From Pseudoxanthomonas sp. SE1 (GTDB lineage Bacteria; Pseudomonadota; Gammaproteobacteria; Xanthomonadales; Xanthomonadaceae): a stretch of DNA of 64,000 nucleotides. Made by a program: the position numbers and the translations under genes. Below the pieces are notes generated by a model. It had not been told where the DNA came from and did not search any database. It was given only the letters and a program-made list of their open reading frames with translations. Where the stretch lies: positions 3,277,001-3,341,000 of the forward strand of contig NZ_CP113783.1 of NCBI RefSeq assembly GCF_029542205.1, given 5' to 3'. Below are positions 1-9,298 of this stretch, piece by piece; the first letter of the stretch is position 1; the number at the start of each line of letters is the position of its first letter.

Positions 1-71
1 GCGGCATCGGCGGCGCCAAGCTGGAGCGTTATGGGCAGCGCGTGCTGGAGGCGCTGGCGACGGCCGGCTGA
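1..71 (+). CDS. recQ: ATP-dependent DNA helicase RecQ, C-terminal end (partial)
   Basis: Only the last 22 codons are inside the window, read in the frame starting at base 3 and ending with TGA at 69-71. The tail GIGGAKLERYGQRVLEAL is typical of the HRDC domain that closes RecQ helicases, where a glycine-rich turn is followed by KLERYG. RecQ unwinds DNA 3'-5' in RecF-type recombination and fork repair. The catalytic part lies upstream of the window, so the assignment rests on this short match only. Other HRDC proteins such as RNase D remain possible. Confidence 0.6.
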   Translation, partial: GIGGAKLERYGQRVLEALATAG

Positions 72-173
72 AGTTCCCGACCGCCGGCCGCCGCCATCAG
101 CCGGCATTCAATCCACGGCTGTTAGGTTCCATGCAGGTGCGCCATCCGGCGCACCACCGCTCCGGGATTCCCC

Positions 174-626
174 ATGAAGACCCTGCCCCTCGCGCTGCTG
201 GCCCTGCTGACCACCGTGCCCGCCTGGGCGCAGTCGAACGCGGAGGCGCTGGACCTCAGCCTGCCGCAGGCAGCGGCCTATGCCAAGGACCCACCCGGCA
301 CCTGGTACGGCGACACCCGGCCGACGCGACCGAAATCGACGGCACCCGACGCGCCCGTCGATCCCTGCGTCTGGTACGGCGATGACGACGGTGACGGCGT
401 CTCGGGCAGCGTGACCACCGGCATCGGCTACAGCAAAGGGCACGGCCGCAGCACCTACAACGCGGTCAACCTCAACCTGTGCAAGACCACGTACAACGAC
501 GAAGGCGAGCCGCGCACGTTCAATTTCAACATCAACGTCGACCGCTATGACGGTCCCGGCGGCTACTACGGGCCCTACGATGCCTATCCCGGCGGGCCGA
601 TGATGCGCGGCACGCCGCGCCGCTAA
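174..626 (+). CDS. Small secreted protein of unknown function
   Basis: A 150-residue protein that I do not recognise. Residues 1-20 form a clear Sec signal peptide (MKTLPLALLALL..., cleavage after AWA-Q), so the mature product of about 130 residues is expected in the periplasm or outside. The mature part has two cysteines (around residues 66 and 103), an acidic DDDGDG stretch between them, and a Gly/Tyr/Pro-rich C-terminus ending in Arg-Arg. The DDDGDG run resembles a calcium-binding loop, but this is only suggestive. It converges on bglX, and the two stop codons overlap by a few bases (TAA at 624-626 against TAG at 623-625 on the other strand). Signal peptide and codon usage make it look real. 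Confidence 0.7.
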   Translation: MKTLPLALLALLTTVPAWAQSNAEALDLSLPQAAAYAKDPPGTWYGDTRPTRPKSTAPDAPVDPCVWYGDDDGDGVSGSVTTGIGYSKGHGRSTYNAVNLNLCKTTYNDEGEPRTFNFNINVDRYDGPGGYYGPYDAYPGGPMMRGTPRR

Positions 627-2803
627 CGCGGCAGCAGTTCGAAATTTACCGCCTCGCCAACGGCGCTCGAGGGCGCCACCCACAGGTCGAACAGGCCGGG
701 CTCGGCCACCGGACGGTTGTCTACCCCGTGGAATTCCACGTCGGCACGGGCCAGAGTGAACTCCACGTCCTGCGATTCGCCCGCTGCCAGCGTGATCTTG
801 CGGAAGCGCTTCAATTCGCGCACTGGCCGCACGCGACTGGCGGTACGGTCGCGCAGGTAGAGCTGCACCACTTCTTCCCCCTCGCGCGTGCCTGCATTGG
901 TGATGCGGGTGCGGATGGTCAGCGTGTCGTCCCAGCCGAGCGCCCCGGTGCTGAGCTGCGGCACGCCGTAGTCGAAGCGCGTGTACGACAAGCCGTGACC
1001 GAACGGATACAGCGCGGCATGCGTCACCTCGCGCCAGCGCGTCTGGAAGGCGCGGGGCGTGCCGGGCACGTTGGGACGTCCGCTGGCGGGATGGTTGTAG
1101 AAATACGGCTGCTGGCCTGCATCCTGCGGGAAGCTCACCGGCAAACGCGCGGACGGGCCGTAGTCGCCGAACACCACATCGGCCACCGCCGGCCCGGTCT
1201 GCGTGCCGAGGAACCAGGTCACCAGGATCGCCTGCGCATCGCGCACCGCGCCCTCCAGTGCCAGCGCACGGCCATTGCGAAGCAGCACAACGACCGGCGT
1301 GCCGGTGGCGGCCACCGCTTCCGCCAGCGCCTGCTGCGGGGCGGGCAGCACGATCTGCGTGCGCGACTGCGCTTCGCCGGAAAACTCGTGCGGCTCGCCC
1401 ACGGCCAGCAGCACGACGTCGGCCTGGCGCGCGGCGGCGACCGCGGCATCGATGCCACCGTCGATCACTTCCTCGATGCCACTGCCCGTCGCGACCACCA
1501 GCGATGACGGCTCGTCCAGAGCAGCGCGCAGGCCGGTCTCCAGGTCCACCATGCGCGAGGCGTCGCCGAAGATGTTCCAGCAGCCACCGAGGTTGGCGGT
1601 GTCCTGCGCGAACGGACCGATCAGCGCGATGCGCTGGCCGGACTTCTTCAGCGGCAAGAGATCGTCATCGTTCTTGAGCAACACGATGGAGCGCCGTGCG
1701 CAGTCGCGTGCCAGCGCATCGTGCACGGGGATGTGCGACTGGTCGGCTTCGCGTTCCGCGTCCAGGCAACGATAGGGATCGTCGAACAGGCCGACGGCGG
1801 CCTTCACGTGCAATACGCGCCGCACGGCCTCGTCCACTTCGGCCATCGTCAGCTGGCCCTGCTCGACCAGCGCGGCGACATGGCCAGCGTAGATGCCGCT
1901 CTGCAGGCTCATGTCCAGGCCGGCCGACAGCGCCTTCTGCGCGGCATCGGCTTCGTCGCTGGCGTAACCATGCGCGATCAATTCCAGGTCCGAGGTGTAG
2001 TCGGAGACCACGAAGCCCTCGAACTTCCATTCGCCGCGCAGGATGTCGGTCAGCAATTCGCGGTTGGCCGAGGCCGGCACGCCGTTGATGTCGTTGAACG
2101 AACTCATCAGCGTCAGCGCGCCCGCGTCGATGGCGGCCTTGAACGGCGGCAGGTGCACGTCGCGCAGGGTCTGCGGCGCCATGTCGACGAAGTTGTAGTC
2201 CAGGCCCGCGGAGATGGCGCCATAGGCGGCGAAGTGCTTGGGCGTGGTCAGCAGCGAATCGGGGGCGGTCAGGTCGGTGCCCTGGAAGCCGCGCACCCGC
2301 GCTGCCGCGAGTTCGCACGACAGATGGACGTCTTCGCCGGAGGTTTCCGCGACGCGGCCCCAGCGCTGGTCACGTGCGATGTCGACCATCGGTGCGAACG
2401 TCCAGTGGATGCCGGCGGCGGTGGCTTCCCTGGCGGTCGCGCGCGCGGTGCGTTCGGCCAGGTCCGGTTCGAAGCTGGCGGCTTCGCCCAGCGGAATCGG
2501 GAAGACAGTGCGCATGCCATGGATCACGTCGGCGCCGAGCAGCAGTGGAATACCGAGCCGGCTCTCCTCCACCGCGATGCGTTGTGCTTCGCGTCCTTCC
2601 GCCACACCCACTCCGTTGAACAGCGCGCCCACGCGACCGCTGCGGATCTGCTCGCGCACCTGCTCGGCATCGCGCGCGAAGGTTTCCGGATTGACCTCGA
2701 AGGCGAACGGCCGCAGTGCGTCGGCGAACGCGCCAAGTTGGCCGACCTTCTCCTCCAGCGTCATGTCGGCGATCAGGCCCTCGATCCTTCGCTGATGCGG
2801 CAT
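623..2803 (-). CDS. bglX: Beta-glucosidase, glycoside hydrolase family 3
   Basis: A 726-residue GH3 enzyme that releases terminal beta-linked glucose from oligosaccharides. The N-terminal TIM-barrel domain begins with MTLEEKVGQL, and the catalytic nucleophile is Asp268 in GFVVSDYT. The second alpha/beta domain carries the likely acid/base Glu in HEFSGEAQSR. A fibronectin III-like domain closes the protein (VQLYLRDR...VRELKRF). Unlike E. coli periplasmic BglX, no signal peptide is visible from this start, so it is probably cytoplasmic. The start has a good GGGAGG ribosome site. It is transcribed from its own promoter with a LacI-family operator in the spacer (2845-2873), which suggests induction by a sugar. 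Confidence 0.93.
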   Translation of the reverse strand: MPHQRRIEGLIADMTLEEKVGQLGAFADALRPFAFEVNPETFARDAEQVREQIRSGRVGALFNGVGVAEGREAQRIAVEESRLGIPLLLGADVIHGMRTVFPIPLGEAASFEPDLAERTARATAREATAAGIHWTFAPMVDIARDQRWGRVAETSGEDVHLSCELAAARVRGFQGTDLTAPDSLLTTPKHFAAYGAISAGLDYNFVDMAPQTLRDVHLPPFKAAIDAGALTLMSSFNDINGVPASANRELLTDILRGEWKFEGFVVSDYTSDLELIAHGYASDEADAAQKALSAGLDMSLQSGIYAGHVAALVEQGQLTMAEVDEAVRRVLHVKAAVGLFDDPYRCLDAEREADQSHIPVHDALARDCARRSIVLLKNDDDLLPLKKSGQRIALIGPFAQDTANLGGCWNIFGDASRMVDLETGLRAALDEPSSLVVATGSGIEEVIDGGIDAAVAAARQADVVLLAVGEPHEFSGEAQSRTQIVLPAPQQALAEAVAATGTPVVVLLRNGRALALEGAVRDAQAILVTWFLGTQTGPAVADVVFGDYGPSARLPVSFPQDAGQQPYFYNHPASGRPNVPGTPRAFQTRWREVTHAALYPFGHGLSYTRFDYGVPQLSTGALGWDDTLTIRTRITNAGTREGEEVVQLYLRDRTASRVRPVRELKRFRKITLAAGESQDVEFTLARADVEFHGVDNRPVAEPGLFDLWVAPSSAVGEAVNFELLPR

Positions 2804-2844
2804 GTAAGCGATCCTCCCGGGAGCGCGGGTGTTACGGGGGAGCC

Positions 2845-2873
2845 ATTATGAAAACGTTTACAGTCATGGTCAA
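2845..2873 (-). promoter_or_regulatory. bglX promoter with LacI-family operator in its spacer
   Basis: On the minus strand TTGACC (2868-2873) and CATAAT (2845-2850) are separated by exactly 17 bases, a good sigma-70 promoter 40-70 bases upstream of bglX. The spacer holds the near-palindrome TGTAAACGTTTTCA (2849-2862) with the central CG typical of LacI/GalR/CcpA-type operators. A repressor bound there would block RNA polymerase directly. No LacI-family gene is in the window, so the regulator is unidentified. Confidence 0.75.
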
Positions 2874-2936
2874 ACCCGCCACCCACCCCTGCCCTGGCCA
2901 CCTTCGCCAAGGCGTCCCGGGCCGCATTCCACCGGC

Positions 2937-4964
2937 TCAGCCCGCCATGCCGGAGTGCCGCAACAAGGCGTCGATGCGCGGCGCGCGGCCGCGGAAGGCA
3001 CGGAAATTCTCGGCCGCACTGCGGCTGCCGCCGCGCGCCAGGACTTCATGGCGGAACCGCGCCCCGGTGTCGGCAACCTGGGCCGGCGCCTCCTCGAAGG
3101 CCGCGTAGGCATCGGCACTGAGCACCTCGGCCCATTTATAGCTGTAGTAGCCCGCCCCGTAGCCGCCGGCGAAGATGTGGCTGAACTGGTGGGGGAAGCG
3201 ATTCCACGCCGGCGGGTGGTTCACCGCCACTTCTCCGCGCACGCGATCCAGCAGTGCCAGCACGCTGTCGGAGGCAGCATCGAAGCCGCTGTGCAGCTGC
3301 ATGTCGAACAGACCGAACTCCAGTTGGCGCACGGTGGCCATGCCGCTCTGGTAGTTCTTGGCTTCGACCATCCTGTCGAACAGCGCGCGCGGCAGGGGCT
3401 CACCGGTATCCACGTGCGCGGTCATCGCCTGCACGCGCTCCCACTCCCAGCAGAAGTTCTCCATGAACTGGCTGGGCAGTTCCACCGCATCCCATTCCAC
3501 GCCATTGATGCCGGCGACGCCCAGTTCGCCCACCTGCGTGAGCAGCTGGTGCAGGCCGTGGCCCATCTCGTGGAACAGCGTGGTCACGTCGTTGTGGCTG
3601 AACGTGGCCGGCTTGCCGTCCATGCCCTTGCCGAAATTGCAGACCAGATAGACGATCGGCGTCTGTGCGCCACGGGCGGTATCGCGACGGTTGCGGCAGT
3701 CGTCCATCCATGCGCCACCCCGCTTGCCCTCGCGGGCGTAAAGATCGAGATAGAACTGGCCCACCAGCGTGCCGTCGCCATCGATCAGGCGGTAGAAGCG
3801 AACGTCGGGATGCCAGGTCGGCGCCTGGTCCTGTTCGACGCGCAGGCCATACAGGTCGCCGATCACGCCGAACAGGCCCGCCAGCACCGCCGGCTCGGTG
3901 AAGTACTGCTTCACCTCCTGCGCGGAGAAGCTGTAACGCGCCTGCTTCAGTTTCTCGCTGGCGTAGGCCAGGTCCCAGGCTTCGACGGCTTCCAGGCCGA
4001 GCTGCCCGCGTGCGAAGACCTCCAGCTCCTCGCGGTCGCGCTGCGCATGCGGCTTGGCGCGTGCGGCGAGGTCGCGCAGGAACTGCAGCACCTCGTCGGG
4101 CGTATCGGCCATCTTGGTCGCGAGCGAGTATTCGGCATAACTGCCGAAGCCGAGCAGCGTGGCCAGTTCCGCGCGCAACGCGAGGATGCGATCGATCAGC
4201 GTGGAATTGTCCAGCGCCGCATTGTCGGCCAGCTCCGATGCGCGCACGGCGTTGGCGTGGTACAGCGTCTCGCGCAGCGCGCGGTCATCCGCATAGGCCT
4301 GAACCGGCAGGTAGCACGGCATCTGCAGGGTGAACTTCCAGCCCGGCTCGTCGTCGGCCTTGGCTGCGGCGCGCGCAGCGGCCACCACGTCTGCCGGCAG
4401 GCCTCCGAGGTGCTGCTTGTCCTTGATCCAGAATTCGTACTCGTCGGTGGCATCGAGCACGTTCTGCGAGAACGTCGCCGACAGGCCTGCGAGCTCCTCC
4501 TTCACTTCGGCAAAGCGTTTCTTCTGCGCGTCCGGCAACTCCGCGCCGCCCAGACGGAAGTCACGCAGCGCGTTGTCCAGCACCTTGCGGCGCGCCTCGT
4601 CGTACTGCGCCGCCTCGGGCGCGTCCGCCAAAGCGCGGTACTGGCGGAACAGCGCCAGGTTCTGCCCTAGTGCACTCCAGAAGCGCGTCACCTTGGGCAA
4701 CTGGGTGTTGTAGGCGCTGCGAAGCGCGGGGGTATTCGCCACCGCTTCCAGGTGCGTCACCTGGTTCCAGGCGCGGGCCAGGCGCTCGGTGGCGTCATCC
4801 AGCGGCACGACGAACGCATCCCACGTCACGGGGGCAACGGCTTCCGCCCCTTTCACGGCCGCATCGGCCTCGGCCAGCAACTGGTCGATGGCAGGCGCGA
4901 TGTGCTCCGGCCGGATCGCGTCGAAACGCGGCAGGCCTGAGAAGTCGAGCAACGGATTGGTCAT
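2937..4964 (-). CDS. prlC: Oligopeptidase A, M3 family zinc metallopeptidase
   Basis: A 675-residue cytoplasmic thimet-type oligopeptidase that degrades short peptides, including cleaved signal peptides. The zinc site HEMGH is at residues 465-469 in the context TLFHEMGHGLHQLL. The following GINGVEWDAVELPSQFMEN supplies the third zinc ligand region. Both the start MTNPLLDFSGLPRFD and the length match PrlC/OpdA of other gammaproteobacteria. Dcp, the related dipeptidyl carboxypeptidase, is the main alternative, but the N-terminus and length fit PrlC better. The gene lies between the PLP enzyme upstream and bglX downstream, and shares no obvious regulation with bglX, which has its own promoter. 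Confidence 0.93.
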   Translation of the reverse strand: MTNPLLDFSGLPRFDAIRPEHIAPAIDQLLAEADAAVKGAEAVAPVTWDAFVVPLDDATERLARAWNQVTHLEAVANTPALRSAYNTQLPKVTRFWSALGQNLALFRQYRALADAPEAAQYDEARRKVLDNALRDFRLGGAELPDAQKKRFAEVKEELAGLSATFSQNVLDATDEYEFWIKDKQHLGGLPADVVAAARAAAKADDEPGWKFTLQMPCYLPVQAYADDRALRETLYHANAVRASELADNAALDNSTLIDRILALRAELATLLGFGSYAEYSLATKMADTPDEVLQFLRDLAARAKPHAQRDREELEVFARGQLGLEAVEAWDLAYASEKLKQARYSFSAQEVKQYFTEPAVLAGLFGVIGDLYGLRVEQDQAPTWHPDVRFYRLIDGDGTLVGQFYLDLYAREGKRGGAWMDDCRNRRDTARGAQTPIVYLVCNFGKGMDGKPATFSHNDVTTLFHEMGHGLHQLLTQVGELGVAGINGVEWDAVELPSQFMENFCWEWERVQAMTAHVDTGEPLPRALFDRMVEAKNYQSGMATVRQLEFGLFDMQLHSGFDAASDSVLALLDRVRGEVAVNHPPAWNRFPHQFSHIFAGGYGAGYYSYKWAEVLSADAYAAFEEAPAQVADTGARFRHEVLARGGSRSAAENFRAFRGRAPRIDALLRHSGMAG

Positions 4965-4988
4965 GGGAATACCTTCTGTAATGGGAGA

Positions 4989-6101
4989 TCAGTTCGGCCA
5001 GTCGGCCTGTGCCAGCGGGGGCAGCCCGCGTCCGGCAACGGCGGCGGCGATGGCATCGTCGCTCTCCACGATGGGGATGCCGCGCTCCAGATACCAGTCC
5101 CGGTTGTAGTAGCTGTGCGCGTAGCGTTCACCGCTGTCGCACAGGATGCTGACGATGGAACCGGCCAGGCCTTCATCGCGCATGCGCGCGGCGGCCGCGA
5201 GGATGCCGACGAAATTGGTGCCGGTCGATCCGCCCACGCGCCGCCCCAGCACGGCGCTGACATGGCGCATGGCGCCCAGGCTCAGCGCATCCGGCACCTT
5301 GAGCATGGCGTCGATGCAGGCCGGGATGAAGCTCGGTTCGCAGTGAGGGCGACCGATGCCTTCGATGCCGGAGCCGCGCCCGCAGGTCAGCGTGGTGTCA
5401 TCGCAGCCCCCGCACGCGCCCCGGTACTGGTCGAAGAACACCGAATGCTCAGGGTCCGCGCACAGCACGCGCGTCGGATGCCGGCGGTAGCGCACGTAAC
5501 GCCCCAGCGTGGCACTGGTGCCGCCGGTGCCCGGGCTGCAGACGATCCATGCCGGGACCGGGTGCGGCTCGGCCTCCATCTGCTTGAAGATCGATTCGGC
5601 GATGTTGTTGTTCGCACGCCAGTCGGTGGCGCGTTCGGCATAGGTGAACTGGTCCATGAAATGGCCACCGGTCTCGCGCGCGAGTTGCCGCGACACGGCG
5701 TTGATCGCGCCCGCCTCCTCGACCAGATGGCAGCGACCGCCCTGGAACTGGATCGCGGCGATCTTGTCCGGCGACGTGGACGACGGCATGACCGCGATGA
5801 ACGGCAGCCCCAGCAGTCGCGCGAAATAGGCTTCGGACACGGCCGTCGACCCGCTGGACGCCTCGATCACCGGCGCGCCTTCGCGCAGCCAGCCGTTCGC
5901 CAGCGAGTACAGGAACAGCGAGCGCGCCAGCCGGTGCTTCAGACTGCCTGTCGGATGGCTGGATTCGTCCTTCAGGTAGACGTCGATGCCGGGAAAACCA
6001 GGCAACGGCAGCGGGATAAGGTGGGTATCGGCGGACCGGTTGAAGTCCGCTTCGATGCGCTGGATCGCCTGCGCCGTCCAGTCACGCGCTGCCGTGGTCA
6101 C
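4989..6101 (-). CDS. PLP-dependent cysteine synthase-family protein (Cds1-like cysteine desulfhydrase)
   Basis: A 370-residue fold-type II PLP enzyme. The PLP-binding lysine is Lys55 in [10 protein letters not shown], followed by the substrate-binding loop [10 protein letters not shown] and the glycine-rich phosphate-binding loop [12 protein letters not shown]. The overall pattern, with an N-terminal extension and a Cys-rich segment ([24 protein letters not shown]), resembles the actinobacterial Cds1 group of L-cysteine desulfhydrases more than CysK/CysM. The likely reaction is release of sulfide from cysteine, but O-acetylserine sulfhydrylase activity cannot be excluded. It stops 24 bases before prlC and is probably co-transcribed with it. 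Confidence 0.8.
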   Translation of the reverse strand: MTTAARDWTAQAIQRIEADFNRSADTHLIPLPLPGFPGIDVYLKDESSHPTGSLKHRLARSLFLYSLANGWLREGAPVIEASSGSTAVSEAYFARLLGLPFIAVMPSSTSPDKIAAIQFQGGRCHLVEEAGAINAVSRQLARETGGHFMDQFTYAERATDWRANNNIAESIFKQMEAEPHPVPAWIVCSPGTGGTSATLGRYVRYRRHPTRVLCADPEHSVFFDQYRGACGGCDDTTLTCGRGSGIEGIGRPHCEPSFIPACIDAMLKVPDALSLGAMRHVSAVLGRRVGGSTGTNFVGILAAAARMRDEGLAGSIVSILCDSGERYAHSYYNRDWYLERGIPIVESDDAIAAAVAGRGLPPLAQADWPN

Positions 6102-6162
6102 GCCGATTTCCTCGCGGGCGCCGACGCGAATACGGCGCGATGATGACGCGGCGGGATGTGCG

Positions 6163-6238
6163 TGGTGGGCCGTGAAGGATTCGAACCTTCGACCAAAAGA
6201 TTAAAAGTCTTCTGCTCTACCGACTGAGCTAACGGCCC
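6163..6238 (-). tRNA. tRNA-Lys (anticodon UUU)
   Basis: On the minus strand the 76-base gene starts GGGCCGTTAGCTCAG and ends with an encoded CCA. The seven-base acceptor stem GGGCCGT pairs with ACGGCCC. The anticodon loop CTTTTAA reads UUU (Lys), and the T arm contains GGTTCGAATCC. D, anticodon and T stems all fold. It lies alone between the PLP enzyme and queC. Confidence 0.97.
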
Positions 6239-6312
6239 GGGAACGCATCCCGGCCTTGCACCGGGATGCGCATTCTAACGCATCGTCCGCGATGGGGCGA
6301 AACCCGCCCGGT

Positions 6313-6978
6313 TCACGCGTAGTGCGTGGGGTCCGGCACGCCGGCATCGGCGAAACCCGCGGCGCGCAGGCGGCACGCATCGCAGTGGCCACAGGCGCGG
6401 CCCTGCCCGTCGGCCTGGTAGCAGGACACGGTCTGCGCGAAGTCGACGCCCAGCCGCACACCCTCGCGCACGATATCGGCCTTGCTCATGTGCAGCAGCG
6501 GCGCCTGGATGCGCAGGCCCGCCCCCTCGACACCCGCCTTGGTGGCCAGGTTGGCGAGCTTCTCGAAGGCTTCGATGAACTCGGGGCGGCAGTCCGGATA
6601 GCCGGAGTAGTCCACCGCGTTGACGCCGCAGAAAATGTCGCTGGCGCCCAGCACCTCGGCCCAGCCCAGCGCGACCGACAGCATGATGGTGTTGCGGGCG
6701 GGCACGTAGGTGACCGGGATGCCCGCGCCGCCGGCTTCGGGCACGTCGATGTCGTCGGTCAGCGCGGAGCCGCCGATACTGCGCAGGTCTACATGCACGG
6801 TCTTGTGGGCGACGGCGCCGAGTGACCGGGCGACGCGCGTGGCGGCATCCAGTTCGGACGTGTGCCGCTGGCCGTAGCGCACGCTCAGCGCGTGCACGGC
6901 GAAACCCTGCTCACGGGCGATGGCGACAACGACGGCGGAGTCCATGCCACCGGAGAGAAGGACGACGGCGTTTTTCAT
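6313..6978 (-). CDS. queC: 7-cyano-7-deazaguanine synthase
   Basis: A 221-residue enzyme that converts 7-carboxy-7-deazaguanine to preQ0 with ATP and ammonia in queuosine synthesis. The N-terminal PP-loop is [11 protein letters not shown] (about residues 6-16), and the C-terminal zinc site is CYQ...CGHCDAC. The start at 6976-6978 ([11 protein letters not shown]) is preferred over an upstream ATG at 7042-7044, because the extra 22 residues are encoded by a palindromic repeat and are not found in the family. It follows queE, which makes its substrate. A repeat element of about 125 bp separates the two. Confidence 0.95.
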   Translation of the reverse strand: MKNAVVLLSGGMDSAVVVAIAREQGFAVHALSVRYGQRHTSELDAATRVARSLGAVAHKTVHVDLRSIGGSALTDDIDVPEAGGAGIPVTYVPARNTIMLSVALGWAEVLGASDIFCGVNAVDYSGYPDCRPEFIEAFEKLANLATKAGVEGAGLRIQAPLLHMSKADIVREGVRLGVDFAQTVSCYQADGQGRACGHCDACRLRAAGFADAGVPDPTHYA

Positions 6979-7000
6979 GGGGGAAGTGTATCGCGATGAG

Positions 7001-7126
7001 CCCCTCTCCCATCGGGAGAGGGGTTGGGGTGAGGGGTGACGCAAGCCACGGAGAGTGATGCGCCGCGTCTTCGCTCGCCCCTCATCCGTCGGTCCGCGCC
7101 ACCTTCTCCCGCCGGGAGAAGGAGAA
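7001..7126. repeat. Composite inverted palindromic element between queE and queC
   Basis: A palindrome CCCCTCTCCC-ATC-GGGAGAGGGG (7001-7023) is followed by TTGGGGTGAGG. At the other end, in inverted order, come CCCTCATCCG and the palindrome CTTCTCCC-GCC-GGGAGAAG (about 7102-7123). The same two-ended architecture recurs at 17177-17331, 40141-40318 and 44239-44425. This looks like a BIME/MITE-type dispersed intergenic repeat. Confidence 0.85.
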
Positions 7127-7131
7127 AACGA

Positions 7132-7815
7132 TCAACGCCCCGGCTCGTCGTTCCACAGCAGCTTGTGCAACTGCATCTGGAAGCGCACCGGCAAGCGATC
7201 GGCGATGATCCAGTCCGCGAGTTCGCGCGGCTCCAGTTCGGACTTGCTGGGCGAGAACAGCACATCGCAGCGCTCGGCCAGGCGGTGCTCGGCCAGCATG
7301 CCGCGCGCCCACTCGTAGTCGGCGCGGCCGCAGAGCACGAACTTCACCTGGTCGCGCGCGGTGAGCAGCGGCAGGTTCTCCAAGCGGTTGCGCGCCATTT
7401 CGTTCGAGCCGGGCGTCTTCAGGTCCACCACGCGCGACACGCGCGGATCCACGTCGGCGATGTCGATGGCGCCGGAGGTCTCCAGCGAGACGTCATGGCC
7501 GGCGTCGCACAGTTTTCGCAGCAACAGCAGGCAGCGCTTCTGCGAGAGCGGTTCACCACCGGTGACGCAGACGTGGCGGACGCCATGGCGGGCAACCTCG
7601 GCCACGATGTCGTCGATCTCGCGCCACTCGCCGCCATGGAAGGCGTAGGCCGTGTCGCAGTACTGGCATCGCAGCGGGCACCCGGTCAGGCGCACGAAGA
7701 CCGTGGGCCAGCCGACCGCATTCGCCTCTCCCTGCAGGGACAGGAAAATCTCGGTGATCTTGAGGCGTTCCAGCGGGGACTGGACGATCTCGCTGGGGCG
7801 GGCGGCGTCATTCAT
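7132..7815 (-). CDS. queE: 7-carboxy-7-deazaguanine synthase (radical SAM)
   Basis: A 227-residue radical SAM enzyme that contracts 6-carboxytetrahydropterin to 7-carboxy-7-deazaguanine, the step before QueC. The cluster-binding motif CxxxCxxC is Cys46, Cys50 and Cys53 in TGCPLRCQYCDTAYAF. The typical QueE opening ITEIFLSLQGE precedes it, and VTGGEPL follows. It is placed directly upstream of queC on the same strand and downstream of cpoB, the usual arrangement after tol-pal in Xanthomonadaceae. Confidence 0.95.
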   Translation of the reverse strand: MNDAARPSEIVQSPLERLKITEIFLSLQGEANAVGWPTVFVRLTGCPLRCQYCDTAYAFHGGEWREIDDIVAEVARHGVRHVCVTGGEPLSQKRCLLLLRKLCDAGHDVSLETSGAIDIADVDPRVSRVVDLKTPGSNEMARNRLENLPLLTARDQVKFVLCGRADYEWARGMLAEHRLAERCDVLFSPSKSELEPRELADWIIADRLPVRFQMQLHKLLWNDEPGR

Positions 7816-7875
7816 GGGGTGCGCATGATACGCCTTGCCGGCCCGGCGCCCCCAGGGGGGCCGGACGGGGTGCCC

Positions 7876-8709
7876 TCAGCGCAGGCGGCCGAGCTGGATG
7901 GCGCGCAGGCGGTCGTCGGCAGTGCGGGCGACATCGGTGCCCGGATACCTGGTGACGACCTCACCGAGGGTGCGTTCGGCTTCGGGCAATTTGCCCAGGC
8001 CGTAATCGCACAGGCCCATCTTCAGCAATGCCCCGGGTGCCTTGTCGTGGGTGGGGTACTGCGCCAGCAAGGCACGGAACTGGTCGGCGGCCAGCGCGTA
8101 GTTCTGGGTGACGTAATAGCTCTCGCCCAGCCAGTACAACGCGTTGGGCGCATACACGCCGCCGGGATAGAGCTGGAGGAAACTGGTGAACAGCTGGGCC
8201 GCGTCGGCGTACTCGCCAGCCTTCAGGCGGTCGAACGCGACGTTGTACGCGGTGCGCTCATCGCCGGCAGCGGACATCGCGCCCATGTCGCCATGAACGC
8301 TGGGGGGCTGCTCGGTGGTCGCTACCGTAGCGGATGCCGACGCGGTGGTCGGCGGAGATACGGGAGTCTGGCTGCCCAAGGGTGGGCTGACCGGCGTCGT
8401 GCCCTCCGGCGTCGGCGCCGCACCGCCCTCCAGGCGATTGAGGCGACCGTCCAGGTCGAGGTACTGGTCGCGGGTCCGTTGCTTGAGCTGCTCGTTCTCG
8501 TGCTGGAGCTGCTCCAACTGCGCCCTCAGGGTCCGCAACTCGGATTCCTGCTGGGTGATGCGATTGAGCAGATCGAGGTTCTGCTGTGGGTTGTTGGCCT
8601 TTGCTTCCAGCGCGGCCACACGGTCGGCCAGGCTGACGCGCTGCGCCTGGGCGGGAGCGGCGGCCACGAGGGCCGCCGCCAGTACCAGCATGTACGTCTT
8701 CACGCTCAT
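7876..8709 (-). CDS. cpoB: Tol-Pal system periplasmic protein CpoB (YbgF)
   Basis: A 277-residue periplasmic protein that links Tol-Pal function with peptidoglycan synthesis by PBP1B during division. Residues 1-22 are a signal peptide ending AQA-Q. Residues about 25-85 form a Gln/Glu/Leu-rich coiled coil (QQESELRTLRAQLEQLQHENEQ is part of it), used for trimerisation. A Pro/Thr-rich linker follows. The last ~125 residues are TPR repeats (YNVAFDRLKAGEYADAAQLF...). It is the last gene of the tol-pal cluster, 15 bases after pal. Confidence 0.93.
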   Translation of the reverse strand: MSVKTYMLVLAAALVAAAPAQAQRVSLADRVAALEAKANNPQQNLDLLNRITQQESELRTLRAQLEQLQHENEQLKQRTRDQYLDLDGRLNRLEGGAAPTPEGTTPVSPPLGSQTPVSPPTTASASATVATTEQPPSVHGDMGAMSAAGDERTAYNVAFDRLKAGEYADAAQLFTSFLQLYPGGVYAPNALYWLGESYYVTQNYALAADQFRALLAQYPTHDKAPGALLKMGLCDYGLGKLPEAERTLGEVVTRYPGTDVARTADDRLRAIQLGRLR

Positions 8710-8724
8710 CGTGGCGATGACGGC

Positions 8725-9240
8725 TTACTTCGCCGTGTACACGATCTCGACGCGACGGTTCTGCGACCAGCAGGATTCGCTGGAGTCGGTGCAGACCGGA
8801 CGCTCTTCGCCGTAGCTGACCACGGTCAGCTGGGCAGCCGAGCCACCGCTGGCCTGCAGGGCCGAGTTCACCGCGTTGCCGCGACGCTCGCCCAGGCCCA
8901 GGTTGTACTCGCGGCTGCCGCGCTCGTCGGCATGGCCTTCCAGCGAGATGCGCGAGGACGGACGGTCACGCAGGTACTTGGCATGGCAACCCATGATGGC
9001 CTGGAATTCCGGCTTCAGGGCATCCTGGTCGAGGTCGAAGTACACCACGCGCTGGCGCAGGCAGGCGTCGGTGTCCAGGTCGTTCGGTCCATACACACCG
9101 GAGGTGGTCGGCGTGGTTGGCGTGGTGGGTGTCGTCGTCGTGGTGTCGGTCGGCTGTTCCGGCTTGACGGCCTTCTTGCAGCCTGCGAGCACGGCGACGG
9201 ACATCAGGGACAGCATCAGAACACGGGCGGTGTTGTTCAT
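8725..9240 (-). CDS. pal: Peptidoglycan-associated lipoprotein Pal
   Basis: A 171-residue outer-membrane lipoprotein that anchors the outer membrane to peptidoglycan and binds TolB. The lipobox VLAGC places the lipidated cysteine at residue 21. A Thr/Pro linker (TTTTTPTTPTTPTT) of about 20 residues follows. The OmpA-like domain includes SRISLEGHADERGSREYN and the conserved LGERRGNAV. Near the C-terminus two cysteines (CTDSSESCW) may form a disulfide. The length and position after tolB are standard. Confidence 0.96.
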   Translation of the reverse strand: MNNTARVLMLSLMSVAVLAGCKKAVKPEQPTDTTTTTPTTPTTPTTSGVYGPNDLDTDACLRQRVVYFDLDQDALKPEFQAIMGCHAKYLRDRPSSRISLEGHADERGSREYNLGLGERRGNAVNSALQASGGSAAQLTVVSYGEERPVCTDSSESCWSQNRRVEIVYTAK

Positions 9241-9298
9241 GGTGATTCCTTCGTCGGTGAAGCGGGGGGGTCAGGGGACAAACATTGTAGACAGAAAC

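Noticed and set aside
6979..7044. N-terminal extension of QueC
   Set aside because: The extra 22 codons are translated repeat DNA, and [11 protein letters not shown] is the family start.
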